A DNA stretch of 64,000 nt from assembly GCF_014349155.1 (NCBI RefSeq), contig NZ_JACSIT010000118.1, positions 78,512-142,511 on the forward strand, read 5' to 3'. Under the pieces are notes generated by a model. It did no database searches, was not told the DNA's origin, and saw only the letters and a program-made list of their open reading frames with translations. Shown here piece by piece: positions 48,132-57,304 of this stretch; positions within the stretch are counted from its first letter, which is position 1, and the number at the start of each line of letters is the position of its first letter. The DNA comes from Neolewinella lacunae. GTDB taxonomy: Bacteria > Bacteroidota > Bacteroidia > Chitinophagales > Saprospiraceae. Position numbers and translations under genes: made by a program.

Positions 48132-48245
48132 AGACCCCCTGGGTCGATCTAGAAAAGGTTGAGACCCTCTGGGTCGATCTAGATAAAGGTTGAGAACCTC
48201 TGGGTCGATCTAGATAAGGTTAAGACCCCCTGGGTCGATCTCAGG
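48132..48245. repeat. Tandem 30-31 bp repeat derived from a MITE arm
   Basis: Nearly four copies of a unit containing GACCCCCTGGGTCGATCTAG or close variants. The unit matches the reverse complement of the right arm of MITE family A (AGGTTGAGACCCTCTGGGTC), so the array probably grew from a MITE remnant. Confidence 0.8.
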
Positions 48246-48276
48246 TCAGATCTCTAGAGGATTTAAACCACACTGC

Positions 48277-48319
48277 CAAAAAAACAACAAACGCCACCCC
48301 GGAAAATTCCGGAGTGGCG
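48277..48319 (-). terminator. Terminator of typA
   Basis: The hairpin CGCCAC-x-CCGG / CCGG-x-GTGGCG (48292-48319) is followed on the minus strand by TTTGTTGTTTTTTT, a standard intrinsic terminator. Confidence 0.85.
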
Positions 48320-48355
48320 TCATCGTAGGTTCAGTTCGCAGATTGCTGTTCTTGC

Positions 48356-50161
48356 TTAGAACAGGATCTTCTCTCCGCGCTTGCGCTCGGCTTCGCGGAG
48401 CAGGATTTTGCGGAGGCGGATGCTTTGTGGGGTGGCTTCCACGTATTCATCGGCCTGGATGTATTCGAGGGCTTCTTCGAGGGAGAACTTGCGGGGGGGC
48501 ACGAGGCGGGCTTTATCGTCGGCACCGGAAGAGCGCATGTTGGTGAGCTTCTTGGTTTTGGTGACGTTGATGACCAGGTCGGCGGCGCGGTTGTTTTCGC
48601 CGATTACCTGTCCTTCGTAGATCTCTTCGCCGGCGTCGATGAAGAAGCGGCCGCGGTCCTGCAGGTTGTTGATGGAGTAAGGGATGGCTTTGCCCAGTTC
48701 CATGGAGATGAGGGAACCGTTGAGGCGACCGGGGATTTCGCCTTTGTGGGGCTGGAACTCCTTAAAGCGGTGGGTCATGATGGCTTCACCGGCCGTAGCG
48801 GTGAGCATGTTGCTGCGCAGGCCGATGATGCCGCGGGAGGGGATTTCGAACTCCAGGACGACCCGGTCGGCTTTGGGTGTCATGCTGAGCATCACCCCTT
48901 TGCGCTGGGTGACCATGTTGATGGCCGTGCCGGATACTTCCTCGGGCAGGTCGAGGGTCAACTCTTCAACGGGTTCCATTTTCACGCCGTCGATTTCCTT
49001 GAGGATGACCTGGGGCTGGCCAATCTGCATTTCGTAGCCCTCGCGGCGCATCGTCTCGATGAGGACCGAAAGGTGCATTACGCCACGGCCAAAGACGCGG
49101 AAGGTATCGGCACTTTCGGTGGGCTCCACGCGGAGGGCGAGGTTGCGCTCCAATTCGGCCGTCAGGCGGTCCTTGATGTGGCGGCTGGTGACGAACTTCC
49201 CTTCGCGGCCGAAGAACGGCGAGTCGTTGATGGTAAAGGTCATGCTCAGCGTCGGCTCATCGATGGCGATGGTGGGCAGGGCCTCCGGGTTTTCGTTGTG
49301 GGCAACGGTGTCACCGATCTCGAAACCTTCGATGCCGAAGATGGCACAGATATCGCCGGGCTGCACTTCCTCCACTTCCACGCGACCGAAGCCTTCGTAG
49401 ACGTAGAGGTTGCGGGCGCGGGACTTCGTTTCCTTTCCTTCGCGGTTGATGAGCGTCAGGGGCTGGTTGGCCTTGAGGGTACCGCGGCTGAGTTTGCCGA
49501 TAGCCATGCGGCCAATGTATTTGCTGAATTCGATGCTCGTGACCAGCAGCTGGGTGTTGCCCTCGGCGATTTTCGGGGCGGGAACGTGCTCCAGGATCGC
49601 ATCCAGCAGGGGCAGGATGTTTTCGGTGGGTTTGCGCCAGTCGGTGCTCATCCAGCCGTTCTTGGCCGATCCGTAGATGGTGGGGAAGTTGAGCTGCTCT
49701 TCGGTGGCGTCGAGGGAGTACATCAGGTCGAACACCATCTCGTGCACCTCTTCGGGCGTACAGTTCGGCTTATCGACTTTATTGACCACCACCAGCGGGT
49801 TCAGGCCGAGGCGCAGGGCCTTTTCCATCACGAAGCGGGTTTGGGGCATGGGGCCTTCGAAGGCGTCAACGAGCAACAGTACGCCGTCGGCCATATTGAG
49901 CACGCGCTCTACCTCGCCACCGAAGTCGGCGTGACCAGGGGTGTCGATGATGTTGATCTTCGTGTCCTTGTAGATGATGGAGACGTTCTTGGCCAGGATG
50001 GTGATGCCACGCTCCCGCTCCTGGTCATTGCTGTCCATGATCAGTTCGCCGGGGTTTTCGTGGTCGCCAAAAAGCTGCCCGGCGAGGAGCATCTTGTCTA
50101 CCAGGGTCGTTTTGCCGTGGTCTACGTGTGCAATGATGGCAATGTTACGGATGGACTTCAT
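48356..50161 (-). CDS. typA: Ribosome-binding GTPase TypA/BipA
   Basis: 601 residues, full length for the family. GTPase motifs are [35 protein letters not shown] and VNKVDKPN. Domain II, the two alpha/beta domains ([27 protein letters not shown], [20 protein letters not shown]) and the TypA-specific C-terminal domain follow. It assists 50S assembly and stress or cold growth. It is monocistronic with a strong terminator. Confidence 0.96.
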   Translation of the reverse strand: MKSIRNIAIIAHVDHGKTTLVDKMLLAGQLFGDHENPGELIMDSNDQERERGITILAKNVSIIYKDTKINIIDTPGHADFGGEVERVLNMADGVLLLVDAFEGPMPQTRFVMEKALRLGLNPLVVVNKVDKPNCTPEEVHEMVFDLMYSLDATEEQLNFPTIYGSAKNGWMSTDWRKPTENILPLLDAILEHVPAPKIAEGNTQLLVTSIEFSKYIGRMAIGKLSRGTLKANQPLTLINREGKETKSRARNLYVYEGFGRVEVEEVQPGDICAIFGIEGFEIGDTVAHNENPEALPTIAIDEPTLSMTFTINDSPFFGREGKFVTSRHIKDRLTAELERNLALRVEPTESADTFRVFGRGVMHLSVLIETMRREGYEMQIGQPQVILKEIDGVKMEPVEELTLDLPEEVSGTAINMVTQRKGVMLSMTPKADRVVLEFEIPSRGIIGLRSNMLTATAGEAIMTHRFKEFQPHKGEIPGRLNGSLISMELGKAIPYSINNLQDRGRFFIDAGEEIYEGQVIGENNRAADLVINVTKTKKLTNMRSSGADDKARLVPPRKFSLEEALEYIQADEYVEATPQSIRLRKILLREAERKRGEKILF

Positions 50162-50220
50162 TCGGTACTGTTTGGGGGCGCAAGGGCGAATCCAAACGGG
50201 CCACCTACGCTAAGCGGGCG

Positions 50221-50228
50221 CAAAGGTA
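50221..50228 (-). promoter_or_regulatory. -7 box of typA
   Basis: TACCTTTG on the minus strand, 59 bp upstream of the ATG. Confidence 0.45.
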
Positions 50229-50269
50229 CGGGAAATATAGTTGTGGTGTAAATTAAGTTTTCGTGGGAT

Positions 50270-50480
50270 CCGGGCCTCTGGTCCGGATAGGATTTTGCCC
50301 ATGGAGTTGCATGGAGTAGGGCATGGAGTTGCTTGGAGTTTTGCCCTGGTCGAGACGCTGTGCGTCGGACGCCCAGGGTTCCGGGCCTCTGGTCCGGATA
50401 GGATTTTGCCCATGGAGTTGCATGGAGTAGGGCATGGAGTTGCTTGGAGTTTTGCCCTGGTCGAGACGCTGTGCGTCGAA
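50270..50480. repeat. 111-bp tandem duplication with hairpins
   Basis: Unit 1 is 50270-50380; unit 2 starts at 50381 and matches for about 99 bp. Each unit has a hairpin CCGGGCC-TCT-GGTCCGG, repeated CATGGAGTTGC words and the GGTCGAGACGCTGTGCGTCG word. No gene is supported here. Confidence 0.9.
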
Positions 50481-50606
50481 GGGCCGCTCTCGTCCCCGGA
50501 CCAGCGTTAAGCTACTCCAATTAACTCCATGCTTAAACTCCATGCGACTCCATGGGCAAGAGAGTACACCAGATGCTTAACCTGCCGCTCCATGGGCAAG
50601 AGACGC

Positions 50607-50637
50607 TTGTAAATCCCTTCCCCAGGGATTACCTTTG
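50607..50637 (+). promoter_or_regulatory. Promoter of tRNA-Leu
   Basis: TTG at 50607-50609, 20 bp, then TACCTTTG (50630-50637), ending 11 bp before the mature tRNA 5' end. Confidence 0.75.
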
Positions 50638-50648
50638 CGGCCGTACCC

Positions 50649-50734
50649 GCCCGGATGGCGGAATAGGTAGACGCGCTGGACTTAAAATCCAGTTTCCAGT
50701 AACGGAAGTACGGGTTCGATTCCCGTTCCGGGTA
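50649..50734 (+). tRNA. tRNA-Leu (anticodon UAA)
   Basis: An 86-nt class II tRNA. The acceptor GCCCGGA pairs with TCCGGGT, the discriminator is A, the anticodon stem CTGGA/TCCAG encloses loop CTTAAAA with anticodon TAA at 50683-50685, the variable arm is long, and the T arm is GGGTTCGATTCCC. CCA is not encoded. Confidence 0.97.
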
Positions 50735-50743
50735 CGCTACACC

Positions 50744-50780
50744 ATCGGCTCTCAGTATTGCACTGGGAGCCGATTTTGTT
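50744..50780 (+). terminator. Terminator of tRNA-Leu
   Basis: ATCGGCTCTCAGT pairs with ACTGGGAGCCGAT, followed by TTTTGTTT. Confidence 0.85.
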
Positions 50781-51055
50781 TACTCCACCGTCTCCGTCCG
50801 CTGCCCGCGTAGGCGGCGCATGCCATACTGCACGGCCACCATCACGGCCAGGCCAATGACGTAAGAGCTCAGGAACATCAACCACTCGTAGGTGTCGCGC
50901 TTGACGGCCTCGCGGCCCGCGGTAAGGCCCCAGAGGTTGCCGAGGCCGCGCTTGACGAAAAAGGTGGTCACCAGGTTGGAGGCCAGCAGGCCAGCCAGGT
51001 ATCCGATGGCGAGGTTGAGCACTTCCTGCCCGACAAAATCAGCAAACTTGCGCAT
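50780..51055 (-). CDS. Small membrane protein of unknown function
   Basis: 91 residues from MRKFADFVGQEVLNLAIGYL (51055). The open frame reaches back to 51175, but those codons translate a dispersed-motif copy and are unlikely to be protein. Two hydrophobic segments are visible (about 12-33 and 58-78) with a basic C-terminus. It overlaps the tRNA-Leu terminator hairpin by one base. I do not recognise a family. Confidence 0.65.
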   Translation of the reverse strand: MRKFADFVGQEVLNLAIGYLAGLLASNLVTTFFVKRGLGNLWGLTAGREAVKRDTYEWLMFLSSYVIGLAVMVAVQYGMRRLRGQRTETVE

Positions 51056-51139
51056 GGCGTCCTTAATATATGGTATGGCCAGCGAAGGTAAGCGCGGGTT
51101 CGGGAAAATTGTCCCCCGCTTTCTCGTCCACCCTACCTG

Positions 51140-51157
51140 GCACCTGCGGCCGCGCCC
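51140..51157 (+). repeat. Dispersed 18-bp motif, copy 14
   Basis: Perfect copy, 84 bp upstream of the small membrane protein gene but antisense to it. Confidence 0.87.
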
Positions 51158-51164
51158 TATACAC

Positions 51165-52385
51165 TCACTCCGCAACGGGGACCAAATCCAGCCACAGCAG
51201 GGGGTTGCGGATGGGTAGGTTGCGCCGGACCTCCTCGACGGTGGGAAAATGGGCGTGCTGCGACCAGATTTCGATCCATTCCGGTCGCCCGAAGCGGAGC
51301 CCCCCGAAGAGCAGCGCGGGCTGGGCCACGGGCCAGTTTTCCCAGTACATGACGTCGGGCGGCAGCGGCCAGGCCGACTTATCCGCCACGTAGGGCGCGA
51401 GGTATTCCAGCCCCAGTCGGAGGTTTTCGCCGTCGGGTGCGGTGTAGGTCCAAAGGTCTTCCGTGGCGGTGGAAAGGACGAGGCAATTCATCGCCATGGC
51501 ATCGAGGTTGAACAGGGAGTAGCCGTAGGGTTTGGTCCGTTCCAATTCCAGGGGGAAACTGCCGTCGGCCGCCATTTGCCGGGGCAGGAGGTCGCTGCGG
51601 TAGCGCTCCCGGCAGCTGGCCGCCAGGCTGTCCTGGCCGGTAAAAACGGCGTAGAGTCCCACCTGCATATTCCAGCAAGTGCCGTGGTTGTTGGGGTGGT
51701 CGCGCTCTTCGATGCCGTAGGGGTGGGTGCTGAGCCAGCCGACGAACGCGGTGAACCAGTCCTGGATGGCGCGGAACTCCGTAGGGGGCAGTTGTCCGTG
51801 TTTTTCGAGGATGCGGGTGGCCTGGACGACCTCCATAAAGTGAATCCCATCGATGATGCCAATGCCGCGCCCGGTGAAGCGCCCCTGAATGGCCTGGGCG
51901 TAGAGCAGGTGGGGGTTCATACGGGTGCTGTCGGTGAGAAACCAGGCGCGCAGGTGCTGGCGGGCGGCGGCGGCGTAGCGCTCGTCTTTCGTGAGCAGGT
52001 AGGCCGAGGCGAGGTTCCCGACGATCTCGCTCAGGCGCACCACAGCCCGGCGGTGGTCGAGAAAATTCTCGGGGTTGGTCAGGCCATCCCGGCGCACGTA
52101 GGGCCCGGCGGGATCGAGGGAATCGGGCCACCAGTAGTCGCCCTCGGAATAAAAATCGTGGGGGCCGCCGGCGCTGCGCGGACTGCGGCTGGACGTGACC
52201 GTCTCGGGCGCGGCGTGGAGATTTTGGGCGGCCAGCAGGAGAAGGGAATCGCGGAGAACCCCGGCGATCTGGTCTTTGCTACCGGGGGCTTCCGGCGCGC
52301 CGCAAGCCAGCCAAAGCAACAGCAGCAGCGCAAAAGCAGCGCCGCAGTGGGGCCGTAAAACGGGGGTTTTGCCGGTTTCAAGCAT
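51165..52385 (-). CDS. PL5-type alginate lyase-like lipoprotein
   Basis: 406 residues from the ATG at 52385, with lipoprotein signal ALLLLLWLAC. The alpha-toroid lyase domain shows GDYWWPDSLDPAGPYVRRDG, HPNNHGTCWNMQ with the catalytic Asn-His pair, and GSFPLELERTKPYGYSLFNLDAM with the catalytic Arg and Tyr. This pattern matches the alginate_lyase/PL5-related family. It would cleave alginate or a similar polyuronate in the periplasm; substrate is not certain. Motif copy 15 lies 68 bp upstream. Confidence 0.85.
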   Translation of the reverse strand: MLETGKTPVLRPHCGAAFALLLLLWLACGAPEAPGSKDQIAGVLRDSLLLLAAQNLHAAPETVTSSRSPRSAGGPHDFYSEGDYWWPDSLDPAGPYVRRDGLTNPENFLDHRRAVVRLSEIVGNLASAYLLTKDERYAAAARQHLRAWFLTDSTRMNPHLLYAQAIQGRFTGRGIGIIDGIHFMEVVQATRILEKHGQLPPTEFRAIQDWFTAFVGWLSTHPYGIEERDHPNNHGTCWNMQVGLYAVFTGQDSLAASCRERYRSDLLPRQMAADGSFPLELERTKPYGYSLFNLDAMAMNCLVLSTATEDLWTYTAPDGENLRLGLEYLAPYVADKSAWPLPPDVMYWENWPVAQPALLFGGLRFGRPEWIEIWSQHAHFPTVEEVRRNLPIRNPLLWLDLVPVAE

Positions 52386-52453
52386 GGCTTTTACCCTAGC
52401 TGACGCGCCGGCGCTCTCCGCACCCTTGCGGCGGAGGGAAGTTTTTTTGGTGT

Positions 52454-52471
52454 GGGCGCGGCCGCAGGTGC
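52454..52471 (-). repeat. Dispersed 18-bp motif, copy 15
   Basis: Perfect copy, 68 bp upstream of the PL5-type gene in sense orientation. Confidence 0.88.
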
Positions 52472-52610
52472 AGGGGAATGGACAAAAGAAAAGGCGGCCA
52501 GGCCTGGACTTCCCTTGCTCTTCCAGGTGGTCGGTACACACGAGGCAGGGGGACGGAGGTGGAGGCTTCCCGGCCTGTCTTCCGGCAGTTAGGGAGGGAT
52601 GCCTTACCTT

Positions 52611-52628
52611 GCACCTGCGTGCGCGCCC
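52611..52628 (+). repeat. Dispersed 18-bp motif, copy 16
   Basis: GCACCTGCGTGCGCGCCC, 28 bp upstream of the ppk1 start in sense orientation. Confidence 0.85.
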
Positions 52629-52656
52629 AAGCGAGCCGCCCCCAAGTATTACCGGT

Positions 52657-54759
52657 ATGCCCACCTCTTCTACTCCTCCCCTGTTGCCCCGCGATATCAG
52701 CTGGCTGGCCTTCAACCACCGGGTGCTGCAAGAAGCCCAGGACGAGTCGCTGCCCCTGTTTGAACGCATCAAGTTCTTGGCCATCTACAGCTCGAACCTC
52801 GATGAGTTTTTTCGCGTCCGCATGGCCAACCACCGCAATTTGCTGCGGGTCGGCAAAAAGACCAAAAAAGAGCTCGACATCAGCCCCAAACAGACGGTCC
52901 GCACCATCCAGCGCATCGTCAACCGCCACCAGGAGGAGTTCAGCCACATTTTTGAAAACAAGATCATCCCCCAGCTGGCCCGCAACGGCATTTTCCTGAA
53001 GCGTCGCCTGGATATGACCCCGGAAGACCGGGAATTTGTGGAAAATTACTTCCGCGAAAACATGCTCCCCTACGTCCAGCCGGTGCTGCTGGTCAAGGAC
53101 ATGGTACGGCCGTTTTTGAACAACGCCCAGCTCTACCTCTCCATCTGGATGTTCGAAAAAGCGAGCGGCAAACCGGCCTACGCGATCGTGAAAATCCCCA
53201 GCGACCACCTGCCGCGCTTCATCGAGCTGCCCAGCCCCGATGGCCAGCACAACCTGATTATGCTGGACGACATCGTCCGCCACTCCGTGTCCTGGATGTT
53301 CCCTGGCTACCGGATTGAAGACACCTACAGCATCAAACTCACCCGCGATGCGGAGTTGTACATTGACGATGAATTCAGCGGCGATTTGTTGCAGAAGATC
53401 AAAGTCAGCCTGAACCGCCGCCACGTTGGGCCCGCCAGCCGCTTCGTTTACGACCGCACGATGGCCCAGGACCTGCGTCGCTACCTGATGGACTCTTTTG
53501 AGCTCAATTCCCTGGATATTCTCGCCGAGGGGCGCTACCACAACAACTTCGACTTTTTCAGCTTCCCGGATTTCGGGCTGACCAAGCTGAAGTACCCGCC
53601 GCAGCCGCCGCTCCCCTACCCTCCGCTGGAGGCGGCCGAAGATTTCTGGGGGGCCATCAGGGAGCGCGACCACCTGCTGCACGTGCCTTACCAGAGCTAC
53701 GATTCGGTCGTCCGTTTCTTCGAGACCGCCGCCGAGGATCCCGCCGTTACCCACATCAAGATTGTGCAGTACCGCGTTGCGCGCCGCTCGCGGATCATGC
53801 AGGCGCTGATGCGGGCGGTGCAGGCCGGCAAGCGGGTCAGCGTATTCATTGAGGTCAAGGCCCGCTTTGACGAAGAGGCCAACCTCCGCTGGGGCGAAAA
53901 ACTCGAAGAGGCCGGGGTACGGGTAAACTACAGCTTCCCCGGGGTCAAGGTACACTCCAAGCTGGCGCTCGTCCGCCGCGTCGAAGACGGGCAGGAGCGC
54001 ATTTACAACTACCTGGCCACGGGTAATTTCCACGAAGACACCGCCAAGGTGTACAGCGACTTTGGTCTCTTCACCGCCGATGAACGGCTGACGGGGGAAG
54101 TGGCCCGCATCTTCAGCTTCCTGGAAAACATCCAGGAACCGGAGCAGGATTTTGAGCACCTCCTCGTGGGGCAGTTCAATCTCCGGACCGGACTCGAAGA
54201 CCTCATCCGATTCGAAATCAAGGAAGCACAAGCCGGGCGTCCTTCGGGGATGCTCTTGAAGATGAACAGCCTGCAGGACCCGGAAATGGTGATGTTGCTG
54301 ATCGAAGCCAGCCAGGCGGGCGTGAAGATTGACCTCATCATCCGCGGCATCTGCTGCCTGGTACCCGGCCGCAAGGGTTTTACCGAAAACATCCGGGGCA
54401 TCAGCATCGTCGATCGCTACCTGGAGCACGCGCGGGTTTTCCACTTCCACCACGGCGGCGAAGAGCGCTTGTACCTCAGCTCCGCCGACTTCATGACGCG
54501 CAACCTCAGCTACCGCATCGAGACCACCTTCCCGATCTACGACCCGGCGATCAAGCGGAAGATCATAGAATACCTCCGCATCCAGCTGAGCGACAACACG
54601 AAGGCCCGCCTACTCAACGACCAGCAAAAGAACACTTATTTCCGGGGCGGCAGCCAGCTGAGCATCCGCAGCCAGGAAGAGACTTACCACCTCATCAAAC
54701 GCGAACTCATTCGCGCAGAGGAGGAGCTGGCAGAGCGGGAGAAGGGGGAGGAGGCTTAA
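52657..54759 (+). CDS. ppk1: Polyphosphate kinase 1
   Basis: 700 residues from the ATG at 52657 (MPTSSTPPLLPRDISWLAFN); the frame is open 462 bp further upstream through intergenic repeats, but the family starts here. Motifs include SSNLDEFFRVRMANH in the N domain, RPFLNNAQLYLSIW, ARFDEEANLRWGEKLEEAGVRV, the autophosphorylated histidine in ATGNFHEDTAKVYSDFGLF, and FHFHHGGEERLYLSSADFMTRNL. It makes inorganic polyphosphate from ATP at the inner membrane. It is single and possibly governed by motif copy 16. Confidence 0.96.
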   Translation: MPTSSTPPLLPRDISWLAFNHRVLQEAQDESLPLFERIKFLAIYSSNLDEFFRVRMANHRNLLRVGKKTKKELDISPKQTVRTIQRIVNRHQEEFSHIFENKIIPQLARNGIFLKRRLDMTPEDREFVENYFRENMLPYVQPVLLVKDMVRPFLNNAQLYLSIWMFEKASGKPAYAIVKIPSDHLPRFIELPSPDGQHNLIMLDDIVRHSVSWMFPGYRIEDTYSIKLTRDAELYIDDEFSGDLLQKIKVSLNRRHVGPASRFVYDRTMAQDLRRYLMDSFELNSLDILAEGRYHNNFDFFSFPDFGLTKLKYPPQPPLPYPPLEAAEDFWGAIRERDHLLHVPYQSYDSVVRFFETAAEDPAVTHIKIVQYRVARRSRIMQALMRAVQAGKRVSVFIEVKARFDEEANLRWGEKLEEAGVRVNYSFPGVKVHSKLALVRRVEDGQERIYNYLATGNFHEDTAKVYSDFGLFTADERLTGEVARIFSFLENIQEPEQDFEHLLVGQFNLRTGLEDLIRFEIKEAQAGRPSGMLLKMNSLQDPEMVMLLIEASQAGVKIDLIIRGICCLVPGRKGFTENIRGISIVDRYLEHARVFHFHHGGEERLYLSSADFMTRNLSYRIETTFPIYDPAIKRKIIEYLRIQLSDNTKARLLNDQQKNTYFRGGSQLSIRSQEETYHLIKRELIRAEEELAEREKGEEA

Positions 54760-54772
54760 TAAAAGAAGAAAA

Positions 54773-54995
54773 GCCCGGACGCCCGCAGGTACTACGCCGC
54801 AGCGTTTCGCATTTCGGGGGTTTTGGCTGGTGGGTGGTGAGCGTCTGATCTGGTGTTTATTAACTTGAGGGCTTGGCATTTAAGGAAACAAAACGGACGC
54901 CCGCAGGTCCTACGCCGAAGAGTTTCGCATTTCGGTGGTGTTGGCTGGTGGGCGTTGGACGCTACGGGGTCCTAGACTCATCGTTAATTCAAGGG
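54773..54995. repeat. REP-like repeats left of the RAYT gene (2 units)
   Basis: Two direct units of about 115 bp, each beginning CGGACGCCCGCAGGT (54776-54790 and 54894-54908), followed by CTACGCCG, GTTTCGCATTTCGG and GTTGGCTGGTGGG or close variants. The second unit ends at the RAYT stop codon. Confidence 0.85.
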
Positions 54996-55592
54996 CTAAA
55001 TTTCAAGGAAATTGGTCCAGAGTGCAAGGTCGCGGTTGTCGTGTGCCTCTATAAATTTTTGTTTGCCTCCGAAAAGTGCAATATGTAGGCGGGAATCAAT
55101 TTGGAAAATTTCTTCGTGGGTGGCAATTTTCTGGTAGGAAGTCCACGGGTACTGCTTAAAATCTCCGGCGATCCTGTGCTTTGTGGAATTAAGGTGCAGA
55201 TACACAATACAATTGCGCAAGTAAGCTCGGTCTTTAATTTCTACCCTTTCAAAGCCTTTCTCGAAAAGGCTGCCTTTTCGCTGGTATCGGTGGTTATAGT
55301 ATTTTGCGTAAGCGTTCTGAAGATGACCGAAGGTGTTCCCAATAGTGTGGATGTTGGCTTTGAACTTTGGAAGAATATCCTGTTCTTTTTTAGTCTGTAC
55401 TATCAGATGGAAATGGTTGGGCATCAGTGCATAAGCAATCACGAAACCAATCTCGTGGATATATCTAAAAAGAAAGTGCAGAAATTTTTCGTAGTCTTTG
55501 CTGTCTTGAAATATAAACTGGTAGTCATTTCCCCGATTGAGGATGTGATAAACCTTATTGGGCTCAACAACTATTCTTGGCTTCTCGGACAT
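54996..55592 (-). CDS. REP-associated tyrosine transposase (RAYT, Y1 HUH nuclease)
   Basis: 198 residues. The N-terminal YHILNRGND corresponds to the Y1_Tnp opening, HUH metal motif HFH is at 60-62 within ALMPNHFHLIVQ, and the catalytic tyrosine is expected around 95-105 (AYAKYYNHRYQRKGSLFEKGFERV). It is of full length, so probably active. Flanking arrays of a common 15-bp arm in both orientations make this a REPtron-like unit. RAYTs nick and join single-stranded DNA at REP hairpins. Confidence 0.92.
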   Translation of the reverse strand: MSEKPRIVVEPNKVYHILNRGNDYQFIFQDSKDYEKFLHFLFRYIHEIGFVIAYALMPNHFHLIVQTKKEQDILPKFKANIHTIGNTFGHLQNAYAKYYNHRYQRKGSLFEKGFERVEIKDRAYLRNCIVYLHLNSTKHRIAGDFKQYPWTSYQKIATHEEIFQIDSRLHIALFGGKQKFIEAHDNRDLALWTNFLEI

Positions 55593-55639
55593 GGCTTAAA
55601 AGTATGCATTCTTTGCCTAATTTTTCCCCAGAACCCCAC

Positions 55640-56060
55640 AGGACCTAGACCAACTAGCCTCCCCCTAGCGTGCCACCAACCCTGGAGCATGGCGGAAGGG
55701 CTTGGTGGTACCTGCGGGCGTCCGATCTGGTTTTTATTAACTCAAGGCTTAGCATTTAAAGAAAAAAACGAACGCCCGCAGGTACTACGCCGCAGAGTTT
55801 CGCATTTCGGTGGCGTTGGCTGGAGGGTGTCGGACGCTATGGGTTCCTAGACCAACCAGGACCCCGTAGCGTGCCGCCAAACACTGGAGCGCAGCGGAAG
55901 GGTTTGGTGGTACCTGCGGGCGTCCGATCTGGTTTTTATTATTTCGAGGGCTTAGCGTTTAAAGAAAAAGCCCGGACGCCCGCAGGTCCTACGCCGCAGC
56001 GTTTCGCATTTCGGGGGTTTTGGCTGGTGGGCGTTGGATCTGTTTTGTATTAAATCGAGG
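55640..56060. repeat. REP-like repeats right of the RAYT gene (4 units, alternating)
   Basis: The arm ACCTGCGGGCGTCCG occurs at 55710-55724 and 55912-55926, and its inverse (C)G(G/A)ACGCCCGCAGGT at 55769-55783 and 55973-55987, so units form head-to-head pairs. Between arms lie TTTATTA...GGCTTAGC...TTTAAAGAAAAA linkers. No other gene is seen here. Confidence 0.88.
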
Positions 56061-56062
56061 GC

Positions 56063-56626
56063 CTAATTCGCCACCAACCGCAAAGCCCAGTCATAGTTGA
56101 TGGTGCCGACCAGCGAGTCGGTTACCGTGCGGGTGGTTTCCAGGCGGAAGACATTTTCGGTAAGCTCCAGCACTTCGAAGTTGGCGATGAGCGACTGATC
56201 GGGGCGCAGCAATTCGAAGCGGGTGGCGTCGAGATCGGCGCGGTAGAAATTGTCGTTGAAACCCGCCAGGATGCCGGGGTCCTGAGGATCCGGGCAACCG
56301 ACGTTGCCGAAGATGATGCGCATCTGGCCGTTATCGAGGAAGAAGATCAGGTCGTCGCGGTCACAATCCTCCACCATCGTTTCGCGGGTAACTCGGAGGT
56401 CGTACTGGGCCTGGATGCTTTCGCGGGTGCGGCCGGTGGCGGCAATTTGTGCGTCGGAAAGTTGGGCGATGGCGCTGGCGGCCAGGCTTTCCAGGTTGCT
56501 TTCAACGGCATCGGCGCGCCAGCCGTCGGCCCGGCCAATGAAGGAAACCCGGCCGATGGTGTCGGGTTCACCGCAATTGCTGAGGCCAAGGACGAGGAGG
56601 GCAAAAACGAAAAAATATTTATTCAT
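56063..56626 (-). CDS. Lipoprotein of unknown function
   Basis: 187 residues with lipoprotein signal VFALLVLGLSNC. The middle contains RRESIQAQYDLRV-type helices (TRESIQAQYDLRVTRETM) and DLIFFLDNGQMRIIFGNVGCPDP, followed by a C-terminal beta region ending YDWALRLVAN. Lipocalin-like folding is possible. No family is recognised. It lies 32 bp downstream of another lipoprotein gene, likely in the same operon. Confidence 0.75.
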   Translation of the reverse strand: MNKYFFVFALLVLGLSNCGEPDTIGRVSFIGRADGWRADAVESNLESLAASAIAQLSDAQIAATGRTRESIQAQYDLRVTRETMVEDCDRDDLIFFLDNGQMRIIFGNVGCPDPQDPGILAGFNDNFYRADLDATRFELLRPDQSLIANFEVLELTENVFRLETTRTVTDSLVGTINYDWALRLVAN

Positions 56627-56658
56627 TGGGACAAGGAATTGCGGGGTAAACGGAAGGG

Positions 56659-57255
56659 TCAGGCCCGGGGCGGGGGAAGGTCTCTACTGCGCCGTTGAAA
56701 ACGGATGGCCTCGGGGACGATGGCCAGGGCCAGGCCGCCGAGCAGGAGCAGCAGGTTCCAGTACCAGGCCATGGGTTGTTCGTAGAGTTGGAGGTACACG
56801 ACATTGGGCCGCAGTTTGATACGCTGGGCAGTCCACTCGCCGACGGGGTTTTTCTTTTCCGTGGGCGGGCTGACGAGGCCCCTCAACGGGAGGTCGCTGG
56901 GGGGCAGGCAGCCGGGCGGGGTGGTACAATCAGGATCCTCGGTTTCCGTCCAGGCCACCAGGGATACGGCAACGGTTTCCCCCGCCGCCCAGGCCGCTTG
57001 CTGCCCGGCCGAAAAGACGGGGCGCAGGACGTAGTCTTTGTCCGTACTCCGCAGAGCCGGGCCTACGATGAAGGGGGTACCCAGCTGGGCGTTGGCTATT
57101 TCCACGAAGTCTGCGTCGCCCACTCCACTGCCTTCCACGGTTTCCAGAGGGATGGTCCGCAGGCGGTGGGTGCCGAATTGCTGGCTGACGAGGCTGTTGC
57201 AACCGGTGATCATCATTACGATGCCAGCGAACATGAGCAGGTAGCGAAAAATCAT
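56659..57255 (-). CDS. Lipoprotein with C-terminal membrane helix, unknown function
   Basis: 198 residues. The signal FAGIVMMITGC is followed by a beta-rich domain (TIPLETVEGSGVGDADFVEIANAQLGTPFIVG) and a C-terminal transmembrane helix (WNLLLLLGGLALAIVPEAI) with basic tail. The N-terminal lipid anchor plus C-terminal helix is unusual. A TAAGTTTG box at 57285-57292 lies 29 bp upstream. No family recognised. Confidence 0.72.
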   Translation of the reverse strand: MIFRYLLMFAGIVMMITGCNSLVSQQFGTHRLRTIPLETVEGSGVGDADFVEIANAQLGTPFIVGPALRSTDKDYVLRPVFSAGQQAAWAAGETVAVSLVAWTETEDPDCTTPPGCLPPSDLPLRGLVSPPTEKKNPVGEWTAQRIKLRPNVVYLQLYEQPMAWYWNLLLLLGGLALAIVPEAIRFQRRSRDLPPPRA

Positions 57256-57284
57256 GGGGAGAGGCAGTTTCCGGTATTGGACCG

Positions 57285-57292
57285 CAAACTTA
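57285..57292 (-). promoter_or_regulatory. -7 box of the lipoprotein pair
   Basis: TAAGTTTG on the minus strand matches TAnnTTTG, 29 bp before the ATG. Confidence 0.45.
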
Positions 57293-57304
57293 CGGCATTA
57301 GCCA

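Noticed and set aside
48425..50251. 608-codon open frame antisense to typA
   Set aside because: typA is fully conserved in the other strand; the antisense frame is a by-product of GC-rich codon use.
52396..54453. 685-codon open frame antisense to ppk1
   Set aside because: It mirrors ppk1 and has no recognisable domain.
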